This document shows positions 36,850-46,040 of a stretch of DNA of 64,000 nucleotides, piece after piece. The translations under genes were made by a program, and so were the position numbers. Under the pieces are notes generated by a model. That model was not told where the DNA came from. It searched no databases and was given only the letters and a program-made list of their open reading frames with translations. How positions within the stretch are numbered: the stretch's first letter is position 1; each line of letters starts with the position of its first letter. Origin of the DNA: Oligoflexia bacterium (GTDB taxonomy: Bacteria; Bdellovibrionota; Bacteriovoracia; Bacteriovoracales; Bacteriovoracaceae); the NCBI GenBank assembly GCA_015231955.1, contig JADGAN010000003.1, positions 149,908 to 213,907 of the forward strand, written 5' to 3'.

Positions 36850-38610
36850 ATGGTACAAAAGTCTGAAAGCGCTCACATCCCCAAGTGGGCCCAAATTTAT
36901 GATGTGGTATTGGGAAATGAAGATACCACAGACGAGATTCAAAAAGGTGGGGAACTTGAACAACTTCTAAACAGTTCGATGGCCAGGAACTTTATTGAAG
37001 GTGAGGTGTTCAAGGGTCGCATTGTTAATATCTCTGATGAGTATGTAACAATCGATATTGGTTACAAGCAAGAGGGATTGGTCTATACCAAGGAGTTTCG
37101 TAGCTTTGATGGTACACTGAAGATCAAATCCGGCGATGAGATTGATGTTTATCTGGAAAAATTGGAATCAACACTTGGAAATTTGGTTTTATCGAAAGAT
37201 AAAGCTGAAATCATTAAGGCCTGGGACAGAATTTCCCATGCTTGTGAGAAGGGTGAGCCTGTTGAGGGTACCGTGATTCAAAAAGTGAAGGGTGGTCTCT
37301 CCGTTGATATCGGCGTGAAGGCGTTCCTTCCTGGTTCACAAATCGATTTAAGACCGACAAGAAACCTTGATAAATTCATTGGCAAGACCATGAAGTTCAA
37401 GGTGATCAAATTTAATAAGAAGAGAGGCAATATTGTTCTCTCTCGCCGTGCAATCCTACAAGAGGAGCGTGGCAAACTAAGAGATGAGACTCTATCTGCA
37501 ATTCAAGAAGGCATGATTGTAAAAGGTATCGTAAAGAATATTACCGATTACGGCGCTTTCATTGACCTTGGTGGTGTTGATGGCCTTCTCCACATTACAG
37601 ATATGTCTTGGGGACGTGTAAAGCATCCAAGCAACCTCTTGAATGTTGGTGATGAGATTGAAGTAAAGATCTTGAAGTATGATCAAGAGAAAGAGCGAGT
37701 ATCATTAGGTCTTAAACAAGTTCAACCCAATCCATGGGATAATGCAGCTACAAAATTTGCTCCTAACTCAAAAGTGAAAGGGATTATCGTTTCCATCAAG
37801 GATTACGGTATTTTTGTTGAGCTTGATGGGGGTATTGAAGGACTTGTGCATATTTCAGAGATGAGCTGGACACAAAAGATTAAGCACCCATCGAAGCTTT
37901 TCAATGCTGGCGACGAGATTGAAGCTATGGTGCTAGAGCTTGATGTTGAGAACAAGAGAATCTCTCTTGGACTTAAGCAGCTGCAACCCAATCCATGGGA
38001 TGCACTTGTTAAGAAGTATGATATTGGCTTAAGAGTGAAGGGAACCATTAAATCCATCGTTGATTTCGGCATCTTTGTCGATCTTGGTGAAGAGGTTGAT
38101 GCTCTTATTCATATTTCTGACATCTCTTGGACAAGAAAGAACATTAACCTACAAGACGAGTACAAAGTTGGCGATAAGTTAGAAGCAAAGGTGCTAACTG
38201 TTGATAAGGATAATCAAAAATTCTGTCTTGGTGTGAAGCAGTTGGAAGAGGATCCATGGAAGAGAATTGAAGAGCGCTTCCCTGTGGGTACCATCATTCA
38301 GGCCGAGGTGGTAAGAGTGACAGAGTTTGGTGCCTTTGTTGAGCTTGAGACAGGCATTGAAGGTCTCATTCACATTTCAGAACTTGCTGAAGAGAGAGTG
38401 GAAAAGCCCTCCGATGTGGTTAAAAAAGGTGATCGCCCGCTAGTGATGGTCATTTCTGTAGATAAAGATTCGAAGAAAATTGCATTGTCGTTAAAAGCTG
38501 TTGAGAAAGCAGAGAGCGATAGCGCAATCAAGAGTTTTAACAGACACGATGAGATGAAAACTGCAACACTAGCAGACAAATTCAAGAAGATTGATCTTTC
38601 CAATAACTAA
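36850..38610 (+). CDS. rpsA: 30S ribosomal protein S1
   Basis: 586 residues from ATG 36850 (GAGGA 4 bases upstream); an in-frame TTG at 36838 precedes the ribosome site. Six S1/OB-fold repeats, each with patterns such as GIVKNITDYGAFIDLGGVDG, VDGLLHITDMSW and FVELDGGIEGLVHISEMSW. S1 brings mRNA to the 30S subunit. The last repeats end with GIEGLIHISEL, and a short Lys-rich tail closes the protein. Confidence 0.98.
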   Translation: MVQKSESAHIPKWAQIYDVVLGNEDTTDEIQKGGELEQLLNSSMARNFIEGEVFKGRIVNISDEYVTIDIGYKQEGLVYTKEFRSFDGTLKIKSGDEIDVYLEKLESTLGNLVLSKDKAEIIKAWDRISHACEKGEPVEGTVIQKVKGGLSVDIGVKAFLPGSQIDLRPTRNLDKFIGKTMKFKVIKFNKKRGNIVLSRRAILQEERGKLRDETLSAIQEGMIVKGIVKNITDYGAFIDLGGVDGLLHITDMSWGRVKHPSNLLNVGDEIEVKILKYDQEKERVSLGLKQVQPNPWDNAATKFAPNSKVKGIIVSIKDYGIFVELDGGIEGLVHISEMSWTQKIKHPSKLFNAGDEIEAMVLELDVENKRISLGLKQLQPNPWDALVKKYDIGLRVKGTIKSIVDFGIFVDLGEEVDALIHISDISWTRKNINLQDEYKVGDKLEAKVLTVDKDNQKFCLGVKQLEEDPWKRIEERFPVGTIIQAEVVRVTEFGAFVELETGIEGLIHISELAEERVEKPSDVVKKGDRPLVMVISVDKDSKKIALSLKAVEKAESDSAIKSFNRHDEMKTATLADKFKKIDLSNN

Positions 38611-38647
38611 TGAACTAATTGCTAATTTTATTTGCAAGAGTGAAGAA

Positions 38648-38695
38648 GCGAGAAGTGGCCCAAAATGAAAATTAGGAGTTGCTTCTCGCTTTTTT
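38648..38695 (+). terminator. rpsA intrinsic terminator
   Basis: GCGAGAAG (38648-38655) pairs with CTTCTCGC (38682-38689) across a 26-base loop, followed by six T. It lies 37 bases after the rpsA stop. Confidence 0.7.
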
Positions 38696-38857
38696 ATGCT
38701 ATGGCTTTTTGTGCAGCAAAAGGTATACAGTGTAATTTTCTTTTTATCCGATAAAAGGACTTAAGAACCCAATGGAGGAGGTAGCTCTTTTGGCTTCCCT
38801 ATTGTGTAGATCGCTTCTGTGATTATTATGTATAATGTAGGGGGAGGTTTCTAAAAT

Positions 38858-39253
38858 ATGAGCATAAAGATGATGAACATGAGTGTTATTGAATGGAACA
38901 GAGTGGATCAAAAGTTTGATGATAGTATAACTTTTGAGGTGACGGCCGGCCAAGAGGATCATGAGAAGGATGTAGCAGTTATTAATAATTCACGAACAGA
39001 GTTGCCTAAGCGCTATAAGGTTATGCTTCATAATGATGACTATACTACCATGGAATTTGTGGTAATGATTTTGCAGAAGGTATTTCATAAGAACCTGCAA
39101 GAGGCGCAGGAGATTATGCTTTCTGTACATCGTCGAGGAGTTGGAGTTTGTGGAGTTTTTACTTATGAGGTGGCAGAGACCAAAGTATCGCAGGTGAGAA
39201 GATGCGCAAAGGATCATGGATTTCCTCTGAAGTGTACTTGTGAGCCAGAGTGA
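38858..39253 (+). CDS. clpS: ATP-dependent Clp protease adaptor protein
   Basis: 131 residues from ATG 38858 (GGGGGAGG upstream). The ClpS core starts at about residue 50 (PKRYKVMLHNDDYTTMEFVV) and continues with the VHRRGVGVCGVFTYEVAETK motif, including the N-degron pocket residues. The N-terminus has about 48 extra residues compared with E. coli ClpS. ClpS delivers N-end-rule substrates to ClpA, whose gene follows 48 bases later. Confidence 0.96.
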   Translation: MSIKMMNMSVIEWNRVDQKFDDSITFEVTAGQEDHEKDVAVINNSRTELPKRYKVMLHNDDYTTMEFVVMILQKVFHKNLQEAQEIMLSVHRRGVGVCGVFTYEVAETKVSQVRRCAKDHGFPLKCTCEPE

Positions 39254-39301
39254 GATAGAGATACAAGGAAGTAGTAGGAAAATTTTCTAAAGAGGTAATA
39301 T

Positions 39302-41860
39302 ATGCTTGGATCAAAATTAGAGTATGCCTTTAATGTTGCAATTAGAACTGCCAATGAGAGAAAACATGAGTTTGTTACTATGGAAAATATCTTGCTGGCA
39401 CTCTTGATGTATGATGATGATGTAATTGCAGCGGTTGAGATGTGCGGTGGGAATTGTGAACATCTAAAGAGTGAACTTCGCGACTTTATTAATAACGATT
39501 CGAATTTTAGCATCTTAAATGATGATGAGATTAATGAACTCTTTGAAAAGCAGTTTCACACTCCAGAGTTAAAGATGATTGCTAAGCAAAATGGGATTTT
39601 GTATCGACCGGAGTTATCGCTGGCGCTTCAGAGAGTCTTGCAACGGTCTATTATTCATGCGCAATCATCAGAGAAGGATAAGATTAATGGAGTGAATGTT
39701 TTGATCTCGATGTACGCAGAAAAGGATAGCTTTGCTATTTATACATTGGAAAAACAGGAAATTACTCGTGCTGCGATTATAGAGAGGGTGGCACATGGAA
39801 TTGATAAGGCCAAAAATAATAATGAGATCCTTCCTGGGGATGAGAATGGAGGAGCTCTGGGGCCGATTGATTATCAGTATAAAGTGCATGGTGATAGTAG
39901 TAGTGGTGGTGGTGCCGGTAGTAGTAGTAGCAATGGAAGTGGTCAGGGGCGTGGTGAACGTGAGTCGTTTTCTCCAGGAGGAGGTGAAGCTGCCAAGAAG
40001 ATAGTAAGACCACAGGAGAGTACTAATATACTAAAAGAGTTTTCTACTAATCTTAATGAGCTGGCAAAAAATAATAAGATCGATAAGATTATTGGCCGTG
40101 AAGATGAGCTTAAGCGGATTATGCAAGTGTTGTGTCGACGAACCAAGAACAACCCTCTTTTAGTTGGGGATAGCGGTGTGGGCAAGACAGCGCTTGCTTA
40201 TGGGCTTGCTCATGCAATTGTGGAAGAGCGAGTGCCTCTGGCCTTGCAAGGAACGCAAATCTTTTGTTTGGACATGGCGGCCTTGGTTGCAGGAACAAAG
40301 TTTCGTGGTGATTTTGAGGAGCGACTCAAGCTTGTAATTAAGAATTTGATTCAAGAGAATCAAGAGGGGAAAGGTGCTATTTTATTCATCGATGAGATTC
40401 ATACAATTATTGGTGCTGGTGCCACTAGCGGGGGCAGTTTGGACGTCTCCAATTTACTAAAGCCAGTGCTCTCGACGGGTGAAGTGAAGTGTATGGGGAG
40501 TACAACCTATGAAGAGTTTCGAAAATTCATGGAGAAGGATCAGGCACTTATTAGGCGTTTTCAAAAGATCGATATTCGTGAGCCGAGTATTGAGGATACG
40601 ATTAAGATTTTAGAGGGTGTGCGCGAGAAGTATGAGGAGCACCATAAAGTTCGTTATTCGAAGGCGATGATACAGTTAGCAGTTACACTTGCTAATAGGC
40701 ATATCTCCGATAAGAAGTTGCCTGATAAGGCAATTGATATAATCGACGAAGTTGGTTCGTTTATTCAGTTGAAAGATTCACAATCAAAAAAAGCAGAGAG
40801 TGGTAACAACAATAAAGAAAAGTTGGTTCAGGTGGTCGCAAGAGATGTTGAAGAGGTTGTTGCTTTGATTGCAAGAATTCCAAAAAAGAGTGTGGTGGGC
40901 GATGAGAAAGATAAATTGCTGAATTTGGAATCATCGCTTAAGGCCATCTTATTCGGGCAAAATGAGGCGATTGAGAAAGTTACCAATGCTATTCAGTTGT
41001 CGAGGTCTGGTCTTACAACATCTGGAAAACCGGTGGCCTCATTTCTTTTTGCAGGACCAACGGGTGTGGGGAAGACAGAACTTGCAAAGCAGTTGGCGAT
41101 AGTGCTGGGAATTCACTTTGAGCGCTTTGATATGTCTGAATACATGGAGAAGCATGCTGTCTCTAAATTGATTGGAGCTCCTCCAGGCTATGTGGGTTTT
41201 GATCAAGGAGGAAAACTAACTGATGCGATCAATAAGCACCCTCACTGTGTTTTGTTGTTGGATGAGATTGAAAAGGCCCATCAAGATATTTACAATATCT
41301 TGCTGCAAGTTATGGATCATGGCATGTTAACAGACTCAACCGGAAAGTCTGTTGATCTTCGTAATGTGATCTTGATTATGACCACCAATATTGGTTCTGT
41401 GGAAATGGAGTTAGGAGCAATTGGATTACAAGGTAGCAATCTTGGTGTTGATCAAGAGGGTTATCTCAAAGAGTTTAGGCGCGATAAGGTTTTAAAAAGT
41501 TTTTTCACGCCAGAGTTTCGGAATCGTTTGGATGCTATTGTTCATTTTAACCGGCTTTCATCAGAAAATATGCTTAGAATCGTGGACAAGTTTATCGAAG
41601 AGTTGCAAATGCAATTAAAAGAGAGAAAAGTTGTGCTTGCACTCTCTGAGGATGCTAGAAATTGGATTGCGAGGAATGGCTATGATGAAAAATTAGGAGC
41701 AAGACCAATGAGCAGGCTCATTGATGAGCAGATTAAGAAAGTTCTTTCAAAAGAAATCCTTTTCGGAAAACTTCAAAACGGTGGCAAAATTACGATTGAA
41801 ATTGCTACTTCTCTTGAAAAAGATTTGAAACAAGAACTCAGTTTTAATTTTGATCGTTAG
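39302..41860 (+). CDS. clpA: ATP-dependent Clp protease ATP-binding subunit ClpA
   Basis: 852 residues, nearly 100 longer than E. coli ClpA. N-domain (1-165), an unusual Ser/Gly-rich linker (about 198-230, with repeated AGT/GGT codons), AAA1 with GDSGVGKT (289-296) and DEIHTIIGAG, AAA2 with GPTGVGKT (585-592), and an AIGLQGS loop that likely docks ClpP. ClpA unfolds proteins for ClpP and works with ClpS. The linker and a short spacer near 495-510 (SKKAESGNNNKEK) account for the extra length. Confidence 0.97.
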   Translation: MLGSKLEYAFNVAIRTANERKHEFVTMENILLALLMYDDDVIAAVEMCGGNCEHLKSELRDFINNDSNFSILNDDEINELFEKQFHTPELKMIAKQNGILYRPELSLALQRVLQRSIIHAQSSEKDKINGVNVLISMYAEKDSFAIYTLEKQEITRAAIIERVAHGIDKAKNNNEILPGDENGGALGPIDYQYKVHGDSSSGGGAGSSSSNGSGQGRGERESFSPGGGEAAKKIVRPQESTNILKEFSTNLNELAKNNKIDKIIGREDELKRIMQVLCRRTKNNPLLVGDSGVGKTALAYGLAHAIVEERVPLALQGTQIFCLDMAALVAGTKFRGDFEERLKLVIKNLIQENQEGKGAILFIDEIHTIIGAGATSGGSLDVSNLLKPVLSTGEVKCMGSTTYEEFRKFMEKDQALIRRFQKIDIREPSIEDTIKILEGVREKYEEHHKVRYSKAMIQLAVTLANRHISDKKLPDKAIDIIDEVGSFIQLKDSQSKKAESGNNNKEKLVQVVARDVEEVVALIARIPKKSVVGDEKDKLLNLESSLKAILFGQNEAIEKVTNAIQLSRSGLTTSGKPVASFLFAGPTGVGKTELAKQLAIVLGIHFERFDMSEYMEKHAVSKLIGAPPGYVGFDQGGKLTDAINKHPHCVLLLDEIEKAHQDIYNILLQVMDHGMLTDSTGKSVDLRNVILIMTTNIGSVEMELGAIGLQGSNLGVDQEGYLKEFRRDKVLKSFFTPEFRNRLDAIVHFNRLSSENMLRIVDKFIEELQMQLKERKVVLALSEDARNWIARNGYDEKLGARPMSRLIDEQIKKVLSKEILFGKLQNGGKITIEIATSLEKDLKQELSFNFDR

Positions 41861-41965
41861 CTTGATTGTGATCTTGAAATAAAAAATAAAAGCTGATGTT
41901 GAAAAATTTTCTAAATCAAAAATTAAAATTGCTTGATAAAAAAATATTTTTTTTTTATTTTTTGA

Positions 41966-41994
41966 TTGCGTTGAACGAAAAAAATGTTTATTCT
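41966..41994 (+). promoter_or_regulatory. Promoter of the KKAT-repeat protein gene
   Basis: TTGCGT (41966-41971), 17 bases, TATTCT (41989-41994), with an AT-rich upstream tract (41880-41960) that could act as an UP element. The leader to ATG 42042 is about 40 bases. Confidence 0.5.
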
Positions 41995-42041
41995 AGGAAC
42001 AAATCGATCTATCAATCACATCTACTGGAGGTATTCGTTAG

Positions 42042-42158
42042 ATGAAAGCAAAGAAAGCAACAAAAAAAGCTACTAAGAAAACCGTAAAAAAAGCTACAAA
42101 AAAAGCTACAAAAAAAGCTACAAAAAAAGCGACTAAGAAAGCTACAAAGAAGGCATAG
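42042..42158 (+). CDS. Small basic KKAT-repeat protein (histone H1-like)
   Basis: 38 residues: MKAK then about nine KKA/KKAT units, with one KKTV variant, too short for most gene finders. It has its own promoter, a strong GGAGG ribosome site (42027-42031, about 10 bases before ATG) and a perfect intrinsic terminator, so it is very likely expressed. Lys/Ala/Thr repeats are typical of histone H1-like and HctB-type bacterial proteins, which bind and compact DNA. The near-identical repeat DNA units indicate growth by slippage. DNA binding is inferred, not shown. Confidence 0.75.
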   Translation: MKAKKATKKATKKTVKKATKKATKKATKKATKKATKKA

Positions 42159-42217
42159 TACGTAAAAGTGCCGGAAAGGTTTTTTAGTAAGGTTGATTAA
42201 TGTCAAACCTAAAAAAG

Positions 42218-42249
42218 CAGGGGCCAAATTTTGGCCCCTGTTTTTTTTT
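42218..42249 (+). terminator. Intrinsic terminator of the KKAT gene
   Basis: A long palindrome, CAGGGGCCAAA paired with TTTTGGCCCCTG (42218-42240), followed by nine T. About 60 bases after the stop. The preceding A-run may let it also work on the minus strand for the acyl-CoA dehydrogenase gene. Confidence 0.9.
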
Positions 42250-42293
42250 GTGTTTCTGATTTTAAGGCTTCGACACGTTCATCTTTAATCTAT

Positions 42294-44114
42294 CTAGTCT
42301 TGATTTTGATCCCAACTGCAGTAAATGCCTTCTAATCTTGGTGAAACTAAGCGCAGGTATTGGTAGAAAAGGGCAATTCGCTCTGCTGATTTTGATGCGT
42401 GCTGAGAAAGGACTCGCAAGGTTTCAGTGTAAGAGAGTGCTTGGCAAATAGTTTCGGAGTGGATGATAAGACGGTCAATGCTTTCTGGATTTTTCCATGC
42501 ACTTGCTTGCAAAAGTTGAGAAAGTTGCTTGGGTCTTAATGATCTTACAATGAGTTTTATGAGATGAATTTTGAATTGGTAATTCACTTGATGAAAGATT
42601 TTATTAGGCGCTTCAGTATCCCTCTCGGTGTCAGAGCTGCTCCATTTAATATTGATGGCCGGAAGCTTATCTTTCTTTAGCATCGATAAGATGTAATCAA
42701 GTGGTCGTTGCATGATATACTTTATAAGGTCTTTGACGGCCATCAAGGATTGTATTTGTGATGTGCCTTCATAAATTAAGAGGGCAAAACTATCTCGGTG
42801 AATGCGCTCTAGTTCGTACTCTTTCATAAATCCATAACCACCAAGCATTTGAATTGCTTTCTTGGTGATGCTAGAACAACTTTCTGAGCCGTAATATTTT
42901 ACCAAGGGTGTCCGTTTGCGAACAATGCGACTAATCTTTTTAAAGAGTTCGTTCTCTTCTGGAGAAAGAGAGTCATGGGGATGCTCACGTTTTTTAAGAG
43001 AAAGTTTTTGAAAGATATCAAAATTGTATATCGTATCAATCAACAATGCGCGAATTGCATTTTGCTCGACCTCCATATCTTTGAAATGCTTAGCAAGGAG
43101 TGCATGCTCAATAATGGGTTTTCCAAATTGGTAGCGAGTTTTGGCATACTCTGTGGCCTTGCTGATGGCCGCTTCTATAGCGCCAAGCGATTGCACTCCA
43201 ACAGCAATACGTGCTTCATTCATGAGGTAAAACATGAGATCGATACCTTTGTTCTCTTCCCCGACGAGGTAGGCCTTGGTGTTTTCATAGACGACTTCAC
43301 AGGTAAAAGATCCATGTAGTCCCATCTTCTCTTCAATCTTGGTGATTTTGTAGTTATGAATAGGCGCTCCACCCTTTTCATCATCCAACCACTCTTCAGC
43401 AAAAAAGAGGGAGATGCCCTTTAGGCCTTCGGGTGCGCCTTTGGTTCGCGCAAGAATAAAGGCGAGGCCACCGCCAGCATTCGTAATAAAGCACTTGCTG
43501 CCAGTTAAGCGGTAACTTCCATCTTCCATTTTAACTGCTTCAGTCCTAATTGCACCAACATCGGAACCAGCATCGGGTTCGGTAAGGCACATTGAACCAC
43601 TGATCTCCCCATTGATAATTTTTTGAATATACTTTTCTTTATGCTCTTTGCTTCCAAAGCGCTCAATCATATCGGCGATAGTAGAAAAGAAGCCAATTTG
43701 AGCAGAACTAGAGAGGCAGGCGCGTGATATAAAGGCAAGAGAGAACAATCCAAGGGTGATGGGAGCACCAACTCCGCCATACTCTTGGGTGAGAGGGAGT
43801 CCAAAAACTCCTAGTTGCTTGGCCTCATTGTAAACCTCTTGCAAGGTTGCGCCAGGTTGTGTGGTATTGTTGACGATTTTACCTGCGCCTTCATGATCAA
43901 GGGCCTTTGCCTTGGCCGCAAGTGAGTTTGCAGTCCAATCAGCAATGGAACTAAGAAGCTCTTCGTAAAAAGCAATCACCTCTTCCTTATTTTGAAATCC
44001 TTCACTGGTGGGGTATCGAGGTGAAGATGGGTAGTAAAGCTCGATGATTTTGTCCCAATCCACACCATTTTTAAAAAGATACTGCCATTCACTTGAATCT
44101 TGATAGTAGTTCAT
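42294..44114 (-). CDS. Acyl-CoA dehydrogenase
   Basis: 606 residues, longer than the 380 of typical acyl-CoA dehydrogenases because of an N-terminal helical region and a C-terminal extension of about 130 residues. The FAD/substrate core has CLTEPDAGSDVGAIRT, GSKCFITNAG, and a catalytic-Glu motif YEGTSQIQ after GGYGFMKEYELERIHRD. It oxidises acyl-CoA to enoyl-CoA with FAD, passing electrons to ETF. The large-subfamily architecture resembles FadE-like and long-chain enzymes. No other beta-oxidation genes are present here. Confidence 0.93.
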   Translation of the reverse strand: MNYYQDSSEWQYLFKNGVDWDKIIELYYPSSPRYPTSEGFQNKEEVIAFYEELLSSIADWTANSLAAKAKALDHEGAGKIVNNTTQPGATLQEVYNEAKQLGVFGLPLTQEYGGVGAPITLGLFSLAFISRACLSSSAQIGFFSTIADMIERFGSKEHKEKYIQKIINGEISGSMCLTEPDAGSDVGAIRTEAVKMEDGSYRLTGSKCFITNAGGGLAFILARTKGAPEGLKGISLFFAEEWLDDEKGGAPIHNYKITKIEEKMGLHGSFTCEVVYENTKAYLVGEENKGIDLMFYLMNEARIAVGVQSLGAIEAAISKATEYAKTRYQFGKPIIEHALLAKHFKDMEVEQNAIRALLIDTIYNFDIFQKLSLKKREHPHDSLSPEENELFKKISRIVRKRTPLVKYYGSESCSSITKKAIQMLGGYGFMKEYELERIHRDSFALLIYEGTSQIQSLMAVKDLIKYIMQRPLDYILSMLKKDKLPAINIKWSSSDTERDTEAPNKIFHQVNYQFKIHLIKLIVRSLRPKQLSQLLQASAWKNPESIDRLIIHSETICQALSYTETLRVLSQHASKSAERIALFYQYLRLVSPRLEGIYCSWDQNQD

Positions 44115-44259
44115 GTTTAATCCTGTTGCATAATAGAGTAATAGAAACTTATAAAACTATAAAAGCGTTAATATTTATAATCGCTTTTAAAAAATAAAGC
44201 GATCTTTAATTGCGTACGATATTACAATTATACAATCAGAATTTTTCAAAAAGAAAGGA

Positions 44260-45216
44260 GTGTTGCGTTTGGCCAGGTGTGATCGGTTTTATGAGGGGTT
44301 AAGGGTTGCTGCCATTGTGGTTTTACTCACCAATATGGTGTTTTTATTAGCAACAACACTTTTTTTTCAAAAGCTATTTTACCAAAATATAGTGGCGATT
44401 TTCTTATCTATAGTTGGTGTTTACTATAACCCAAAAGAGCTATTTTTCAAAAGAGTTGGCCGGCATGATGGAGTGCTATTCTTTTTGGTATATATGCTGC
44501 TCTTTTTTTCACTCATGTGGTTTGATTATGAGTTGGTAGGAAAAATTAATGATGCTGCTGGAGGTTTTTCTCTGTATGATGGCCATTTGGCCTCTTGGGA
44601 TCAGTACTTTTTTGGAAACTCACCTGCAGAGAAGATCTACCTGATACTACGATTGGCCCCGGCCCTGGTAAGAACCATCTTTTTTGATCTTCTGATCGTA
44701 TCCTACTTTTTATATTACCCTTTGGTTTTTTTAGGACTGCTCTACTTTTATTTCAATAAGGATTATTTACAGAGGTTGTCACGTATTCATGAATACTCTT
44801 TTTCTGTTATTGTTGTGATTTTGATGAGTCTCTTTATGTATATGTTAGTTCCGGTGACAGGGCCTCAATATTATCAAGAGGAGATCTTTGCCGAGCAGGT
44901 GCTGCCCTTTTCACTTTTTGGAAAGTTGCTATTTGATTTTGTGGCCAAGGCCCATCCTAATCGTATTGATTGTTTTCCTAGCGTTCATTCTGCACTTACT
45001 ATGCTGGTAACTTATTGGGCATTTAAGTTTAAGCTTCGAGGGCGCTTTCTACTCTTTTTTTTATTGATGCTAATCATAACTGCGACAATCGCCCTTCGCT
45101 ATCATTATATATGGGATGTTTTAGCGGCCATTCCTGTGGTGATTATTGCCCTATGCTTGGCCAAGAGAGTTGCAAAGTTTTTCAATCTTTACGGGGGAGA
45201 GAGGAAGCTCCATTAG
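44260..45216 (+). CDS. PAP2-superfamily membrane protein (phosphatase/phosphotransferase-like)
   Basis: 318 residues from GTG 44260, or TTG 44269, which fits the AAGGAG ribosome site (44255-44260) better. About eight helices. The C-terminal half has the PAP2 motifs FPSVHSALTML (nucleophile-binding His) and RYHYIWDVLAAI (second His and Asp), while the usual KxxxxxxRP is weak (KAHPNRIDC). This pattern matches inositolphosphotransferase- and lipid-phosphatase-type enzymes. Its last 66 bases overlap a convergent gene on the minus strand. Substrate unknown. Confidence 0.8.
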   Translation: MLRLARCDRFYEGLRVAAIVVLLTNMVFLLATTLFFQKLFYQNIVAIFLSIVGVYYNPKELFFKRVGRHDGVLFFLVYMLLFFSLMWFDYELVGKINDAAGGFSLYDGHLASWDQYFFGNSPAEKIYLILRLAPALVRTIFFDLLIVSYFLYYPLVFLGLLYFYFNKDYLQRLSRIHEYSFSVIVVILMSLFMYMLVPVTGPQYYQEEIFAEQVLPFSLFGKLLFDFVAKAHPNRIDCFPSVHSALTMLVTYWAFKFKLRGRFLLFFLLMLIITATIALRYHYIWDVLAAIPVVIIALCLAKRVAKFFNLYGGERKLH

Positions 45217-45510
45217 AGTTAGGTTTTGGGGAAGGGAGATCAAAGAGTTTTGAAACTCCTTGATCTCTTGGCAACTTCCATAAGCTACCAATTTGCTGCT
45301 TAAGTGAGCAAAGAGGATGGTGTAGTCAGTGGTAGTCTCAAGAGAAGCAATGTGGAATAAGATCATCTTGGGTTTTAGGTCATGAAGAAGGGCGAGGGCC
45401 TCTGTGATATTTTGAGAGGTGTAGATCAGTTGCTCCTTGTCTTTTGCAATTTTTTCAATCAAGAGTGTGCGAAATTTTTCCTGATCTAGGACAACAATAT
45501 CGTAGTTCAT
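45151..45510 (-). CDS. Receiver-domain-like protein lacking phospho-acceptor
   Basis: 119 residues from ATG 45510 (AGGA 5 bases upstream); ATG 45516 is alternative. The alternating strand-helix pattern (DIVVLDQEKFRTLLIEKI, LLHDLKPKMILFHIAS, KLVAYGS, LMELPLSPVKIEKL) is that of a CheY-like receiver. The position of the acceptor Asp is His/Ile (ILFHIAS) and the acidic pair is reduced, so phosphorylation is unlikely. It lies in a leftward run after hpf. Its 3' end overlaps the convergent PAP2 gene by 66 bases. Family assignment is inferred. Confidence 0.55.
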   Translation of the reverse strand: MNYDIVVLDQEKFRTLLIEKIAKDKEQLIYTSQNITEALALLHDLKPKMILFHIASLETTTDYTILFAHLSSKLVAYGSCQEIKEFQNSLISLPQNLTLMELPLSPVKIEKLCNSLGQA

Positions 45511-45613
45511 CTTCATCCTATAGTAGGGTTAGGGTATGATATTATAATGATAATTAAGCGATTAATCGGCCACGATCTTGACGATAATTACTTAGGAGTA
45601 TGCTTATGACTTT

Positions 45614-46003
45614 TTACACCACTTTGTCTAGGTGTTCGTCATCATCCTCATTGTGATCCTGCTCTTTAAGGATCTTACGGTTTAAGAGATCAGCGTTTTC
45701 AAAATTTTTACTATGGATTTTGTTTTTCCACTTCTCTTTCTTTTTATTGAGTTGCTTTTCGATCTTGTGTATGGCCAGATCGAGGCATTTGTAGAGGTTG
45801 TCACTTTCAGCGGAAGCGTTGTATTGGAAGGTTGACCCACTAATTCTTAAGTCGGCACAGTGGGATCCCTCTTTTACGTGGCAGGTCCAGTGAACATCGG
45901 TGTGACCATCTAAAAACTTTTGGAAGCGTTCGCTCTTTTGTCTAATCTTCTCATCCAGTGCAGGTGTATGCTCCAAGTTTTTGAAGGAAATAGTAACTTT
46001 CAT
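45614..46003 (-). CDS. hpf: Ribosome hibernation-promoting factor
   Basis: 129 residues from ATG 46003, with AAGGGGTG about 7 bases upstream; an in-frame GTG at 46012 overlaps that site. It has the HPF/YfiA beta-alpha fold: MKVTISFKNLEHTPALDEKI, then HWTCHVKEGSHCADLRIS, and a basic helix KIEKQLNKKKEKWKNK. The short type, without the long C-terminal dimerisation domain, and an acidic tail. It binds the 30S subunit and inactivates ribosomes in stationary phase. Adjacent to rpoN, as in many proteobacteria. Confidence 0.92.
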   Translation of the reverse strand: MKVTISFKNLEHTPALDEKIRQKSERFQKFLDGHTDVHWTCHVKEGSHCADLRISGSTFQYNASAESDNLYKCLDLAIHKIEKQLNKKKEKWKNKIHSKNFENADLLNRKILKEQDHNEDDDEHLDKVV

Positions 46004-46040
46004 AAAGCTCACCCCTTTAGAAAAACAGGTTGATTAAAGC

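Noticed and set aside
38744..38962. 72-codon minus-strand frame before clpS
   Set aside because: Overlaps the clpS start region, no family resemblance and no ribosome site.
39890..39970. Short tandem AGT/GGT repeats as a mobile or CRISPR-like array
   Set aside because: They lie in frame within clpA and encode its Ser/Gly linker.
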